A stretch of DNA of 64,000 nucleotides, taken from assembly GCF_005938225.1 (NCBI RefSeq), contig NZ_VCPC01000002.1, forward strand, positions 248,001 through 312,000, in the 5' to 3' direction. The stretch's first letter is position 1. Every line of letters starts with the position of its first letter. The stretch comes from Arenibacterium halophilum (GTDB lineage: Bacteria > Pseudomonadota > Alphaproteobacteria > Rhodobacterales > Rhodobacteraceae). Position numbers and translations under genes: made by a program. The notes beneath the pieces were generated by a model. It saw only the letters and a list, made by a program, of their open reading frames with translations. It did no database searches and was not told the origin of the DNA. Shown here in pieces: positions 37,829-47,066 of this stretch.

Positions 37829-39463
37829 ATGACTTTGAACCTATCGATGCCGGGTCAGGACGACCTCAAGCCGCGGATTACCGTATTTGGCGTGGGCGGT
37901 GCTGGCGGTAACGCCGTCAACAACATGATCGAAAAACAGCTGGACGGTGTCGAGTTCGTGGTGGCGAACACCGACGCGCAGGCGCTGCAGCAAAGCGCCG
38001 CGACCAGCCGCATCCAGATGGGTGTGAAGGTGACTGAAGGGTTGGGCGCCGGGGCGCGTGCCGCTGTGGGCGCGGCCGCTGCCGAAGAAAGCATCGAGGA
38101 AATCGTCGACCATCTGGCGGGCGCGCATATGTGCTTTATCACCGCTGGCATGGGCGGGGGCACCGGCACCGGCGCCGCGCCGATCATTGCGCAGGCCGCG
38201 CGCGAGCTAGGTGTGCTGACTGTCGGTGTTGTTACCAAGCCGTTCCAGTTTGAAGGCGCCAAGCGGATGCGCCAGGCCGAAGAAGGCGTCGAGCAGCTGC
38301 AGAAGATGGTCGACACGCTGATCATCATTCCGAACCAGAACCTGTTCCGTCTGGCCAACGAAAAGACCACCTTTACCGAAGCCTTCAGCATGGCTGATGA
38401 CGTTCTGTATCAGGGTGTAAAAGGCGTGACCGACCTGATGGTGCGTCCGGGCCTGATCAACCTCGACTTTGCCGATGTCCGCGCCGTGATGGACGAAATG
38501 GGCAAGGCGATGATGGGCACCGGCGAAGCCGAAGGCGAAGATCGCGCCATTCAGGCGGCCGAGAAAGCCATCGCAAACCCGCTGCTGGACGAAATCAGCC
38601 TGCGCGGCGCAAAGGGTGTGCTGATCAACATCACCGGCAGCCACGATCTGACGCTGTTCGAGCTGGACGAAGCCGCCAACCGCATCCGCGAAGAGGTGGA
38701 CCCGGACGCCAACATCATCGTCGGCTCGACTCTGGACACCGCGATGGAAGGTGTGATGCGCGTGAGCGTTGTTGCCACCGGCATCGACGCCTCGGAAAGC
38801 GTGGGCGACATGCCCGTGCCGCGCCGCTCGATGTCGCGCCCGCTGCCCAAGAAGATCGAAGACTACGAGCCCGTCAACGAAGAGATGCCCGAGCCCGCAC
38901 AAACCCGCGTGTCGGCTGCCGCCGAAGAACCGGCGCAATACGAAGGCATGAGCGTTGTGGCCAGCAACGAGCCCGAGCCCGAGATGGAGCCCGAGCAGGA
39001 CCTGTTCACCCAAGCCGAGCCCGAGATGGAAGACGATGGTCTGCCCGCGCCGGCCTATCGCCCCGAAGTGCCCGCGTTCGAGCCGCGCCTTGACGTGGAA
39101 GAAGAGGCACCCGAGGCCTTCGTCGCGCCGCGCCCGCGCCCTGCCGGAACGCCGTCGCCCGAGGCGTTGGCCCGGCTTCAGGCCGCCGCTGCAAAGCAGA
39201 CACCGCGCCGCCCTGTTGCCGCACCCGAACCGCAGCGTGGGGCCGCACCTGCCGCTGATCGCAAAGGCTTTGGCATCAACTCGCTGATCAACCGGATGAC
39301 AGGCCACGCCGCCGATACACCGGCGGAACGGCCCGCGCCGAAACCGGTGCGCCAGCAGCCGCAGATCCGGCAATCAGACTCGGTTGCGCGCGCAACTCCG
39401 GATCATGAAGACGATCAGGACAAGATCGAAATTCCGGCCTTCCTGCGCCGCCAAGCCAACTGA
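37829..39463 (+). CDS. ftsZ: Cell division GTPase FtsZ
   Basis: 544 residues, starting at the ATG giving [12 protein letters not shown]. The tubulin-like GTPase core covers about 12-320 and shows [16 protein letters not shown], the signature [23 protein letters not shown] and DFADVRAVM with the T7-loop-like acidic residues. A long, acidic, proline-rich linker follows (about 330-520), with PEPEMEPEQ-type repeats. The conserved C-terminal peptide [10 protein letters not shown], which binds FtsA and other partners, ends the protein. It is much longer than E. coli FtsZ (383) because of the linker, as usual in alphaproteobacteria. Confidence 0.97.
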   Translation: MTLNLSMPGQDDLKPRITVFGVGGAGGNAVNNMIEKQLDGVEFVVANTDAQALQQSAATSRIQMGVKVTEGLGAGARAAVGAAAAEESIEEIVDHLAGAHMCFITAGMGGGTGTGAAPIIAQAARELGVLTVGVVTKPFQFEGAKRMRQAEEGVEQLQKMVDTLIIIPNQNLFRLANEKTTFTEAFSMADDVLYQGVKGVTDLMVRPGLINLDFADVRAVMDEMGKAMMGTGEAEGEDRAIQAAEKAIANPLLDEISLRGAKGVLINITGSHDLTLFELDEAANRIREEVDPDANIIVGSTLDTAMEGVMRVSVVATGIDASESVGDMPVPRRSMSRPLPKKIEDYEPVNEEMPEPAQTRVSAAAEEPAQYEGMSVVASNEPEPEMEPEQDLFTQAEPEMEDDGLPAPAYRPEVPAFEPRLDVEEEAPEAFVAPRPRPAGTPSPEALARLQAAAAKQTPRRPVAAPEPQRGAAPAADRKGFGINSLINRMTGHAADTPAERPAPKPVRQQPQIRQSDSVARATPDHEDDQDKIEIPAFLRRQAN

Positions 39464-39486
39464 TACCGTCACAATACATGGAAATG

Positions 39487-39517
39487 CGGCCGCCAAGTGC
39501 GGCCGTTTTTCTTTTTT
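39487..39517 (+). terminator. Intrinsic terminator after ftsZ
   Basis: CGGCCGC (39487-39493) pairs with GCGGCCG (39499-39505) around CAAGT, followed by TTTTTCTTTTTT. It marks the end of the dcw cluster and makes lpxC a separate unit. Confidence 0.9.
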
Positions 39518-39678
39518 ATTACATGCATTTAGAGTGCTGGTGGCGGTATGCTGCCAATGTGTTACAGACATGTTTCATTCCGTTGCAAAGATTGAGTTGA
39601 GCCGGAACAAGGCAGCCGCTACCTGAGTTGCACCACTGAACGAACAGTGGATAAGGACATAAAATTCCGAGGCTCGTC

Positions 39679-40599
39679 TTGCAGAACACGATCAAATCAC
39701 CGGTGGTTTTCGAAGGCGTGGGGCTACACACAGGGGCCCCCGTGAAGATGGTTCTGCGTCCGGCTTCCGCCGGTCACGGTGTCTGGTTTCGACGCACCGA
39801 CATTCAGATCGGCAACGCACTGGTTCCTGCGCTGTGGGACGTTGTTGAACGCTCGCCGCTATGCACGCGACTGGTCAATCACTCGGGTGTGTCGGTTTCG
39901 ACCGTCGAACACGTGATGGCGGCGCTGGCGGGCTGTGGGGTTCACAACTGCCTGATTGAAATCGACGGCCCCGAAGTGCCGATCCTTGATGGATCGTCGG
40001 CACCTTTCGTGCGGGGCATCATGGCGCGCGGCGTGCGCCGACTGGCGGCCCCGGTGCTGGCGTTTCAGGTTCTGAAACCGATCACTGTCGAAAAGGATGG
40101 CGCCAAGGCAACTCTGCTGCCGTCGGACAAGTTCGAAATCGAATTCCACATCGACTTTGCCGACAAGGCGATTGGTCGTCAAAGCAAGTCGCTTGACATG
40201 CACAACGGCACTTTCGCGCGTGAGTTGTGCGATAGCCGCACCTTCTGCCGTCAGGCCGATGTTGATGCGATGCATGAAAAGGGCCTGGCCCTTGGCGGCA
40301 CGCTGGACAATGCCGTCGTCGTCGATGGCGACCGCGTGCTGAGCCCCGGCGGGTTCCGCCACGCTGACGAAGCCGTGCGCCACAAGATGCTGGACGCGCT
40401 TGGCGACCTCGCGTTGGCCGGTGGGCCGATCTTTGGCCGCTACATAGGAGAGAAGGCCGGGCACAGCCTGACCAACACGCTGCTGCGGGCGCTTTTCCAG
40501 ACTCCGGGCGCCGTGCGCACCATCCTGTGCGACGCCGAGCAAGCCGACCGCCTGCCGGGTCAGGGCCTTGTTCTTTCGGAAATTCCCAACGTCGCGTGA
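39679..40599 (+). CDS. lpxC: UDP-3-O-acyl-GlcNAc deacetylase
   Basis: 306 residues. The zinc enzyme making the committed step of lipid A synthesis. The start is a TTG, supported by GAGG six bases upstream and by the expected N-terminus (QNTIKSPVVFEGVGLHTG). Zinc and catalytic residues are seen in VEHVMAALAGCGVHNC, in LDGSSAPFV, and in KAGHSLTNTLLRALF with a metal His. It follows the ftsZ terminator, so it has its own promoter in the roughly 160 bases before it. A TTG start may lower translation of this dosage-sensitive enzyme, but that is speculation. Confidence 0.95.
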   Translation: MQNTIKSPVVFEGVGLHTGAPVKMVLRPASAGHGVWFRRTDIQIGNALVPALWDVVERSPLCTRLVNHSGVSVSTVEHVMAALAGCGVHNCLIEIDGPEVPILDGSSAPFVRGIMARGVRRLAAPVLAFQVLKPITVEKDGAKATLLPSDKFEIEFHIDFADKAIGRQSKSLDMHNGTFARELCDSRTFCRQADVDAMHEKGLALGGTLDNAVVVDGDRVLSPGGFRHADEAVRHKMLDALGDLALAGGPIFGRYIGEKAGHSLTNTLLRALFQTPGAVRTILCDAEQADRLPGQGLVLSEIPNVA

Positions 40600-40726
40600 C
40601 CGAACGGCCCCATGCGGTTGACCTTGTCGCAGCGCAGGCCCATAACCCGTTTTGCACCGCACCTTATTGTGCTAGGTCAGTCCATGACCGGGGGGGCCGG
40701 TCAAGAATGCTAAGGGGTTCTCACGC

Positions 40727-41587
40727 ATGAAAGGCGCCATGTCGCGGGTCAGGCTGATCGGAGCGGTTATAGCGGTGTCGGTGCTTGCCGCCTGCGGAGG
40801 TGGTGGGATCGGCGGTGGGCCAGCTGCGGATCGCAGCGAATCCCTTGAGGCCTACAGCCCCGACCAGATTTACGAACGCGGCGAATATGAACTGTCGCGC
40901 AACCGCACCGACGACGCGGCCTATTACTTCTCGGAAGTCGAGCGGCTCTATCCCTATTCGGAATGGGCGAAGCAGGGGCTTATCATGACCGCCTTCGCCT
41001 TTCACCAAGGCAAGGATTACGAAGAAAGCCGCGCCGCCGCCCAGCGGTACATCGATTTCTACCCGACCGAAGAAGATGCCGCCTATGCTCAATACCTGCT
41101 GGCGCTGTCCTATTACGACCAGATCGACGAGGTCGGGCGCGATCAGGGGCTGACCTTTCAGGCCCTGCAAGCGCTGCGCACCGTGATCGAGGTATATCCC
41201 GACAGCGAATATGCCACCTCGGCAGTGCTGAAATTCGATCTGGCGTTTGACCATCTGGCGCGCAAGGAAATGGAAGTTGGCCGCTACTATCTGAAGCGCA
41301 GCCATTTCACCGCTGCCATCAATCGCTTCCGCGTGGTGGTCGAGGATTTCCAGACCACCAGCCACACGCCCGAGGCGCTGCACCGTCTGGTCGAGGCCTA
41401 TCTGGCGCTTGGTCTGGATGAAGAGGCGCAAAGCGCCGGCGCCATTCTGGGCCACAACTTCCAGTCGACCGAATGGTACGAAGACAGCTATGCGCTGCTG
41501 ACAGGGCGCGGTTTGCAGCCGCGGGCACTGGGCGACAACTGGCTGGCCCGTATCTATCGTCAGACGGTCAAGGGCGCCTGGCTCTGA
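40727..41587 (+). CDS. bamD: Outer membrane assembly lipoprotein BamD
   Basis: 286 residues. The N-terminus is a lipoprotein signal with lipobox VLAAC (acylated Cys23). TPR-like helices follow (about 45-260): DQIYERGEYELSRNRTDDAAYYF, then SEWAKQGLIMTAFAFHQGKDYEE and YLLALSYYDQID. It is a subunit of the BAM complex inserting beta-barrel proteins in the outer membrane. AAGGGG before the ATG supports this start over the internal ATG four codons later. The order lpxC-bamD-recN after ftsZ is typical of alphaproteobacteria. Confidence 0.95.
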   Translation: MKGAMSRVRLIGAVIAVSVLAACGGGGIGGGPAADRSESLEAYSPDQIYERGEYELSRNRTDDAAYYFSEVERLYPYSEWAKQGLIMTAFAFHQGKDYEESRAAAQRYIDFYPTEEDAAYAQYLLALSYYDQIDEVGRDQGLTFQALQALRTVIEVYPDSEYATSAVLKFDLAFDHLARKEMEVGRYYLKRSHFTAAINRFRVVVEDFQTTSHTPEALHRLVEAYLALGLDEEAQSAGAILGHNFQSTEWYEDSYALLTGRGLQPRALGDNWLARIYRQTVKGAWL

Positions 41588-41623
41588 GCCGGGCAGGAGC
41601 CTGTCCTTTCGGAGTGTGGGCCG

Positions 41624-43273
41624 ATGCTGCGCGCCCTTGATATTCGCGATCTGTTGATCATCGACCGGCTGGAGATTGCCTTTCAGCCGGGGCTGAATGT
41701 GCTGACCGGCGAAACCGGGGCGGGCAAGTCCATCCTGCTGGATTCGCTGGGGTTCGTACTGGGCTGGCGGGGCCGGGCCGAACTGGTGCGGCAGGGTGCC
41801 GAGCAGGGCGAGGTGACGGCTGTCTTCGATCTGTCCGCCGATCATCCGGCCCGTGCGGTGCTGGACGAGGCCGGGATTCCCTGTGGTTCGGAACTGATCC
41901 TGCGGCGCGTCAATACCGCAGAGGGGCGCAAGACGGCCTGGGTCAACGACCGTCGCGCCAGTGGCGAGGTGTTGCGCGCGCTGTCGGAAACGCTGGTTGA
42001 ACTACACGGGCAGCACGATGACCGCGGGTTGCTGAACCCCCGCGGGCATCGTGACATGCTGGATGCCTTTGCCGGGCACGACGATCTGCGCGCCGATGTG
42101 CGTGCCGCGTGGCGCGCCCGCGCCGCCGCCGAACGCGCCGTGGCCGAGACCAAGGCCGCCTTGGAAGCCGTGCGCGCCGAGGAAGATTTCCTGCGCCATT
42201 CCGTGGCCGAATTGGACGGGCTGGCACCCGAGCAGGGCGAAGACGCCGCGCTGGACGTGGCGCGCCGCCGGATGCAGGGCGCGGAAAAGGTTCGCACCGA
42301 TATCGCGCGCGCTTACGATTTGCTGGGCGGTAGCGGGGCCGAGGCCGCGCTGATGGACGCCATGCGCTGGCTGGATGGCGCGGCGGCGGAATCCGATGGC
42401 ACACTGGATGCGCCCTTGGCCGCCTTGGGCCGCGCGATGGTGGAACTGACCGAGGCGCAGTCGGGCGTTGCCGCCAGCCTCGACGCGCTGGATTTCAACC
42501 CGACCGAGCTGGAAGAGACCGAGGAACGCCTGTTCGCGATCCGCGCCATGGCGCGCAAGCATGGCGTGCTGTCTGACGATCTGGCCGAATTCGCCGAAAC
42601 CCTGCGCGCCCGGCTTGCGGCGCTGGACGCGGGCGAAGGCGATCTTGCCCGGCAAGAGGCCGATTTGCGCAAGGCGCGCGCGGCCTTTGATGCGGCGGCA
42701 GAGGCTCTGTCTGCTTCGCGTGTCGAACACGCCTCGGCGCTGGACGCGGCCGTGATGGCCGAGCTTGCCCCGCTGAAGATGGAGCGCGCGGTGTTTGCCA
42801 CGGCGATTACCCCGGCAGACCCCGGCCCCGACGGGCGCGACAGCGTGGCCTTTACCGTCGCGACCAACCCGGGCGCGCCGGCTGGCCCGCTGAACAAGAT
42901 CGCCTCGGGCGGTGAACTCAGCCGCTTCCTGCTGGCGCTGAAGGTCTGCCTGACCGGCGAACGGGCGGGCGTGACGATGATTTTCGACGAAATCGACCGG
43001 GGCGTGGGCGGGGCGACCGCCGATGCCGTGGGCCGGCGTCTGGCAAAGCTTGCGCAGTCGGGGCAGGTGCTGGTGGTGACACACTCTCCGCAGGTGGCCG
43101 CGCGCGGCGCGCATCACTGGCGTGTGCAGAAACAGGTTGAAGAGGGGATGACGCTCTCGACCGTCGTGCCGCTGGCGAAAACCGAACGCACCGACGAAAT
43201 CGCCCGGATGTTGGCGGGCGATACGATTACCAAGGAAGCGCGGGCCGCCGCGCGTGCGCTGCTGGAAGGCTGA
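41624..43273 (+). CDS. recN: DNA repair protein RecN
   Basis: 549 residues. An SMC-like ATPase acting in double-strand-break repair. Walker A TGETGAGKS lies at 28-36 near the N-terminus. Two long coiled-coil arms occupy about 150-370 (AERAVAETKAALEAVRAEEDF and similar). The C-terminal ATPase half holds the signature IASGGELSRFLLALK, Walker B TMIFDEIDRGVGG and THSPQVAARG. GGAG stands before the ATG. The stop is three bases before the next gene, so the two are probably co-transcribed. Confidence 0.95.
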   Translation: MLRALDIRDLLIIDRLEIAFQPGLNVLTGETGAGKSILLDSLGFVLGWRGRAELVRQGAEQGEVTAVFDLSADHPARAVLDEAGIPCGSELILRRVNTAEGRKTAWVNDRRASGEVLRALSETLVELHGQHDDRGLLNPRGHRDMLDAFAGHDDLRADVRAAWRARAAAERAVAETKAALEAVRAEEDFLRHSVAELDGLAPEQGEDAALDVARRRMQGAEKVRTDIARAYDLLGGSGAEAALMDAMRWLDGAAAESDGTLDAPLAALGRAMVELTEAQSGVAASLDALDFNPTELEETEERLFAIRAMARKHGVLSDDLAEFAETLRARLAALDAGEGDLARQEADLRKARAAFDAAAEALSASRVEHASALDAAVMAELAPLKMERAVFATAITPADPGPDGRDSVAFTVATNPGAPAGPLNKIASGGELSRFLLALKVCLTGERAGVTMIFDEIDRGVGGATADAVGRRLAKLAQSGQVLVVTHSPQVAARGAHHWRVQKQVEEGMTLSTVVPLAKTERTDEIARMLAGDTITKEARAAARALLEG

Positions 43274-43276
43274 CAG

Positions 43277-44752
43277 ATGAGCATATCGCCAGACGACCCC
43301 GATTTGACACTCGACCCGTCTGATTGGGACGCTCTGCGCGCGCGTGCGCATACCATGTTGGATGCCGCGCTTGAGGAAATGCAGCGCAAGCCCGGTGGCC
43401 CGGTCTGGCAGGAACCGCCCGAGGCGCTGAAGGCCCTGTTTGACCGTGATCTGCCGGTGGAGGGCCTTGGGCCCGATGTTGTCAGCCAGGACATGCAGGC
43501 CTTGTTGCCGCATGGCGTGGGCAACACGCACCCCCGGTTCTTCGGCTGGGTGCATGGCAGCGGCACGCCCGCTGGCGTGGTGGCCGAAATCGCCGCGGCC
43601 GCGATGAACGCCAATCTTGGCGGGCGCGACCATGGCGCGATCTATGTGGAAAAGCAGGTGATGCGCTGGTGCCGCGAGTTGTTCGGCTTTCCCGAAGGGT
43701 CAAGCGGGCTGATCGTGTCGGGCACCTCGATGGCGACGATCATCGCGTTAAAGGCGGCACGTGACCGGGCGCTGGGTTTTGCCTCGCGCACCGAAGGCGT
43801 CGGCGCGGCGCGGCTGGTCGGCTATACGTCAACGCAAACCCACGCCTGCGTGGCGCGTGCCTTCGACATGCTGGGCCTTGGCAGCGACGCGCTGCGCCGT
43901 GTGCCCGTCAACGCGGCCTATGAAATCGATACCACCGCGCTGGCCGATGCCATCGCCCGCGACCGGGCAGAGGGGCTGACCCCCTTTGCCATCATCGGCA
44001 CTGCGGGCAGCGTCGATCTGGGCGCCATCGACGATCTGGCCGCGCTGGCCCGCATCGCCGCCCGCGAAGACCTGTGGTTCCACGTCGACGGCGCCTTTGG
44101 CGCGTTGGCGGTTCTGTCAGAGCAACTGCGCCCGCGACTGGCAGGGATGGAGCGCGCCGACAGCCTGGCCTTTGATTTCCACAAGTGGATGCATGTGAAC
44201 TATGACGCGGGGTTCGTGCTGATCCGGTCAGAAGAGGCGCATCGCCGCGCGTTTTCCGACCGCCCCGGTTATTTGCAAGGGGCGACCCGCGGGTTGGCCG
44301 CAGGCAACCCTTGGCCGGTGGAATACGGCCCCGAGCTGTCACGCGGGTTTCGCGCGCTGAAAGTCTGGGCCCAGATCGCCGAATTCGGCACAGCCCGGTT
44401 CGGCGCCCTGATCGATCGCAACTGCGCCCAGGCCGCCTATCTGGCCGATGCCGTGCGCGCCGACCCGGCGCTGGAGCTGATGGCGCCCGTCGCGCTGAAC
44501 ATCTGCTGTTTCCGTTACCTGGCGCCAGAGGCGATGGCCGCCGAACAGGACCATCTGACCGAAGAGCTGGTGATCGCGTTGCACCTGCGTGGCACGGCCG
44601 CTCCCTCGACCACCACGATCAACGGGCAGAAGGCGATCCGGGTGAACATCACCAATCATCGTACCGGCTTTGCCGATCTGGATCTCTTTCTGGAAGAGGT
44701 GCGCGCCGTGGCGGCCGATCTGATCGCCGGAATGGGCAGGAATACCGGTTAG
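43277..44752 (+). CDS. PLP-dependent group II amino-acid decarboxylase
   Basis: 491 residues. A fold-type I PLP enzyme of the aromatic-L-amino-acid / glutamate decarboxylase group. Landmarks are NTHPRFFGWVHGSGTPAGV near the N-terminus, GSVDLGAIDDLAAL, WFHVDGAFGA with the PLP-binding Asp region, and DFHKWMHVNYDAGF with the Schiff-base Lys. The C-terminus reads STTTINGQKAIRVNITNHRT. Substrate cannot be read with confidence: tryptophan/DOPA-type, tyrosine and related amino acids are possible. It lies just after recN but no functional link is evident. Confidence 0.88.
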   Translation: MSISPDDPDLTLDPSDWDALRARAHTMLDAALEEMQRKPGGPVWQEPPEALKALFDRDLPVEGLGPDVVSQDMQALLPHGVGNTHPRFFGWVHGSGTPAGVVAEIAAAAMNANLGGRDHGAIYVEKQVMRWCRELFGFPEGSSGLIVSGTSMATIIALKAARDRALGFASRTEGVGAARLVGYTSTQTHACVARAFDMLGLGSDALRRVPVNAAYEIDTTALADAIARDRAEGLTPFAIIGTAGSVDLGAIDDLAALARIAAREDLWFHVDGAFGALAVLSEQLRPRLAGMERADSLAFDFHKWMHVNYDAGFVLIRSEEAHRRAFSDRPGYLQGATRGLAAGNPWPVEYGPELSRGFRALKVWAQIAEFGTARFGALIDRNCAQAAYLADAVRADPALELMAPVALNICCFRYLAPEAMAAEQDHLTEELVIALHLRGTAAPSTTTINGQKAIRVNITNHRTGFADLDLFLEEVRAVAADLIAGMGRNTG

Positions 44753-44809
44753 ACCCCGCCGCGAAACAGGATAGAACAAGGTATCCCAGCCAGCCGATTT
44801 CACGCCAAG

Positions 44810-46495
44810 ATGACCAACGAACCGCCCTCTTTCCTGTCTGATCAGTACAAACAGGCCGTGACCGCCTGCAAGACGGGCTGGACAGTGATGCGTCGGCGCG
44901 GGCCGAGCCAGGTGCAGTTCTGGTTCATCGCTTTGGTGATCGGGATCGCGGCCGGCTTTGCCGCGCTGTTCTTCCGCAAGGGCATCGATGCGCTTCAGGC
45001 AGCGCTGTATGGCACGGACGATGTGCAGTTCCTGCACACTTTCGCGCAATCGCTGCCATGGTACTGGATCCTGATGCTGCCGGTTCTGGGCGGGCTGATC
45101 GTGGGCGTGATCCTGCATCGGTTCACGCCCGATGGTCGGGTGCGCGGCGTGGCCGACGTGATCGAGGGCGCAGCAATGCGCGATGGCCGGGTCGAACGCC
45201 GGGCAGGGGCGGCGTCGATGGTGGCCTCGCTGATCACGCTGTCCTCGGGCGGGTCTTCGGGCCGCGAAGGCCCGGTTGTGCATATGGCGGGCGTGATCTC
45301 CACGCTGGTTTGCCGCAAGATCAACGCCGACGGGATCACCGGGCGCGACCTGCTTGGCTGTGCCGTGGCCGCCGCCGTCTCGGCCAGCTTCAACGCGCCC
45401 ATTGCCGGGGCGCTCTTCGCACTCGAGGTCGTGCTGCGCCACTTCGCCGTGCACGCATTTGCCCCGATCGTGATCGCCTCGGTCGCCGGAACGGTCATCA
45501 ACCGGCTGGAATTCGGAGACGTGACCGAATTCGTGCTGACGACACCTGGCGCCCTGCAATTCTACGTCGAATTGCCGGCCTTTCTGATGCTTGGGCTTGT
45601 CTGCGGGGTGGTCGCCGCCGCCCTCATGCGCTCGGTCTTCTGGGCCGAAGATTTGGGCACTCATTTGCAGCGCGGACTGCGCCTGCCGCGCTGGCTGCGC
45701 CCGGCGCTGGCCGGGGCGATGCTGGGCGCGCTGGCGATCTGGTATCCGCATATCATCGGCGTCGGCTATGAAACCACCTATCGTGCGCTTTCGGGCGATC
45801 TGATCCTGCACGAAGCACTCGTGTTTGCCGTGCTGAAAACCGTGGCCGTGGCCATCACCTTCGGCGGGCGTATGGGCGGAGGCATCTTTTCGCCCTCGCT
45901 GATGATCGGGGCGCTGACCGGGCTGGTCTTTGGTGTGATCGCCACCGGCGTTCTGCCTGATGTGTCGGGGTTGCCGACGCTCTATGCCTTTGCCGGGATG
46001 GGCGCGGTGGCGGCGGCAGTCCTTGGCGCACCCATCTCGACCACGCTCATCGTGTTCGAACTGACTGGAGACTGGCAGATCGGCCTCGCGGTTATGGTTT
46101 CGGTGTCGATGTCGACCGCGCTTGCCTCGCGGCTGGTCGATCGGTCGTTCTTCCTGACCCAGCTGGAACGGCGCAACATTCACCTCGCCGCTGGCCCCCA
46201 GGCCTACCTGCTGGCGATGTTCCGCGCCGGCGCCGTGATGCGCCCGATGGGCGATGCCCGTGGAGGCGAACCAGACGTGTGCCGAGAGATGATAGCCGAG
46301 GGGCTCTTCGTCGAGGCCTCCGCCACTCTCGAAGCTGCGATGCCGCTGTTCGAACGCGCCGACGTGGCGTTTCTGCCGGTGGTGACGCGCTCAAAAACGC
46401 AGCCGCCCGAACTTGTGGGAACCTTGTTCCATATCGACGCGCTGAAAGCCTACAACCGCGCGCTGGCCGCGACCGCGGCCGAGGAACACAGCTGA
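44810..46495 (+). CDS. ClC-family chloride channel/transporter with C-terminal CBS-like region
   Basis: 561 residues with about ten or more membrane helices (about 30-430). The family motifs are G151-R-E-G-P with the gating Glu153, FNAPIAGALFALE and GGGIFSPSLM. At the position of the E. coli proton glutamate (Glu203) this protein has Val207 after Glu206, as in channel-type members. The first anion-site motif GSGIP is not conserved either: the region reads RGVADVIEG. The C-terminal 110 residues resemble a CBS region (VCREMIAEGLFVEASATLEAAMPLF is one segment, split here by its turns). Transport mode is therefore uncertain. Confidence 0.88.
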   Translation: MTNEPPSFLSDQYKQAVTACKTGWTVMRRRGPSQVQFWFIALVIGIAAGFAALFFRKGIDALQAALYGTDDVQFLHTFAQSLPWYWILMLPVLGGLIVGVILHRFTPDGRVRGVADVIEGAAMRDGRVERRAGAASMVASLITLSSGGSSGREGPVVHMAGVISTLVCRKINADGITGRDLLGCAVAAAVSASFNAPIAGALFALEVVLRHFAVHAFAPIVIASVAGTVINRLEFGDVTEFVLTTPGALQFYVELPAFLMLGLVCGVVAAALMRSVFWAEDLGTHLQRGLRLPRWLRPALAGAMLGALAIWYPHIIGVGYETTYRALSGDLILHEALVFAVLKTVAVAITFGGRMGGGIFSPSLMIGALTGLVFGVIATGVLPDVSGLPTLYAFAGMGAVAAAVLGAPISTTLIVFELTGDWQIGLAVMVSVSMSTALASRLVDRSFFLTQLERRNIHLAAGPQAYLLAMFRAGAVMRPMGDARGGEPDVCREMIAEGLFVEASATLEAAMPLFERADVAFLPVVTRSKTQPPELVGTLFHIDALKAYNRALAATAAEEHS

Positions 46496-46520
46496 CTTCG
46501 CGAAAGGCTGGCGGCAATAT

Positions 46521-46568
46521 CGCGCTGCGCGCGATGCCTCCGGCGGGGATATTTAGGGCCCAAAGAAG
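46521..46568 (+). repeat. Intergenic palindromic repeat, copy 5 (short type)
   Basis: CGCGCTGCGCGCGATGCCTCCGGCGGGGATATTT with tail AGGGCCCAAAGAAG; it shares the GGGATATTT and CCCAAAGAAG core but has a GATGCCTCCGGCGG front. It faces copy 6, making a large inverted pair. Confidence 0.75.
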
Positions 46569-46583
46569 CGCGGACCATGTCGC

Positions 46584-46644
46584 TTTCTTTGGGCTCCAAA
46601 TATCCCGGGGGAGTCCGCGCAGCGGGCGGGGGCAGAGCCCCCTT
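46584..46644 (-). repeat. Intergenic palindromic repeat, copy 6
   Basis: On the minus strand: GGGGGCTCTGCCCCC hairpin, a CCGCTGCGCGG-like hairpin, CTCCCCCGGGATATTT, then GGAGCCCAAAGAAAG. It is inverted relative to copy 5, 15 bases away, between the convergent ClC and DUF427 genes. Confidence 0.85.
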
Positions 46645-46665
46645 CCACCTGTTTGACAAGGCGCC

Positions 46666-47010
46666 TCAGACCTGCTCGACCGCCACCTGTTCGCCCACAT
46701 AAAATGCGATGTGCCCGGCAATCTCCGAAACACCGTCAATCGGTGTCTCATAGCTCCACGCGGCGTTCTCTAAGGTCGTCGACCGGGTGACTATGGAAAA
46801 ATACGTCGCATCGCCCTTGTGTGGGCAGTGCGACGTCTTTTCGGTGCGGTCCAGAAAGGCCATGGCAATATCGCCCCGGGGGAAATAGATCACGGGCGGG
46901 TAATCGCCCTCGCTCAGCTCCAGCGCATTCGTGCTCTCGCCCAATACGGCGCCGCCCGAGCGGACAACCCAGTTGCCGCCTGCTTTGCGAATTTTGATGT
47001 GATCTGCCAT
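46666..47010 (-). CDS. DUF427 domain protein
   Basis: 114 residues. A complete DUF427 (NTP_transf_9) domain: HIKIRKAGGNWVVRSGGAVLGES, then YPPVIYFPRGDIAMAFLDRTEK, then SHCPHKGDATYFSI and AAWSYETPIDG. The conserved YFP, HCPHKG and AWSYE blocks are all present. Function is not established for this family; it is a small soluble beta fold. It lies downstream of the M24 aminopeptidase with a gap of 56 bases, so co-transcription is possible. Confidence 0.9.
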   Translation of the reverse strand: MADHIKIRKAGGNWVVRSGGAVLGESTNALELSEGDYPPVIYFPRGDIAMAFLDRTEKTSHCPHKGDATYFSIVTRSTTLENAAWSYETPIDGVSEIAGHIAFYVGEQVAVEQV

Positions 47011-47066
47011 GCCCGTCCTCTCCCCTTGTTGTGTCGCTCAAGCCGCCTGCATATGACAGTGAAATG

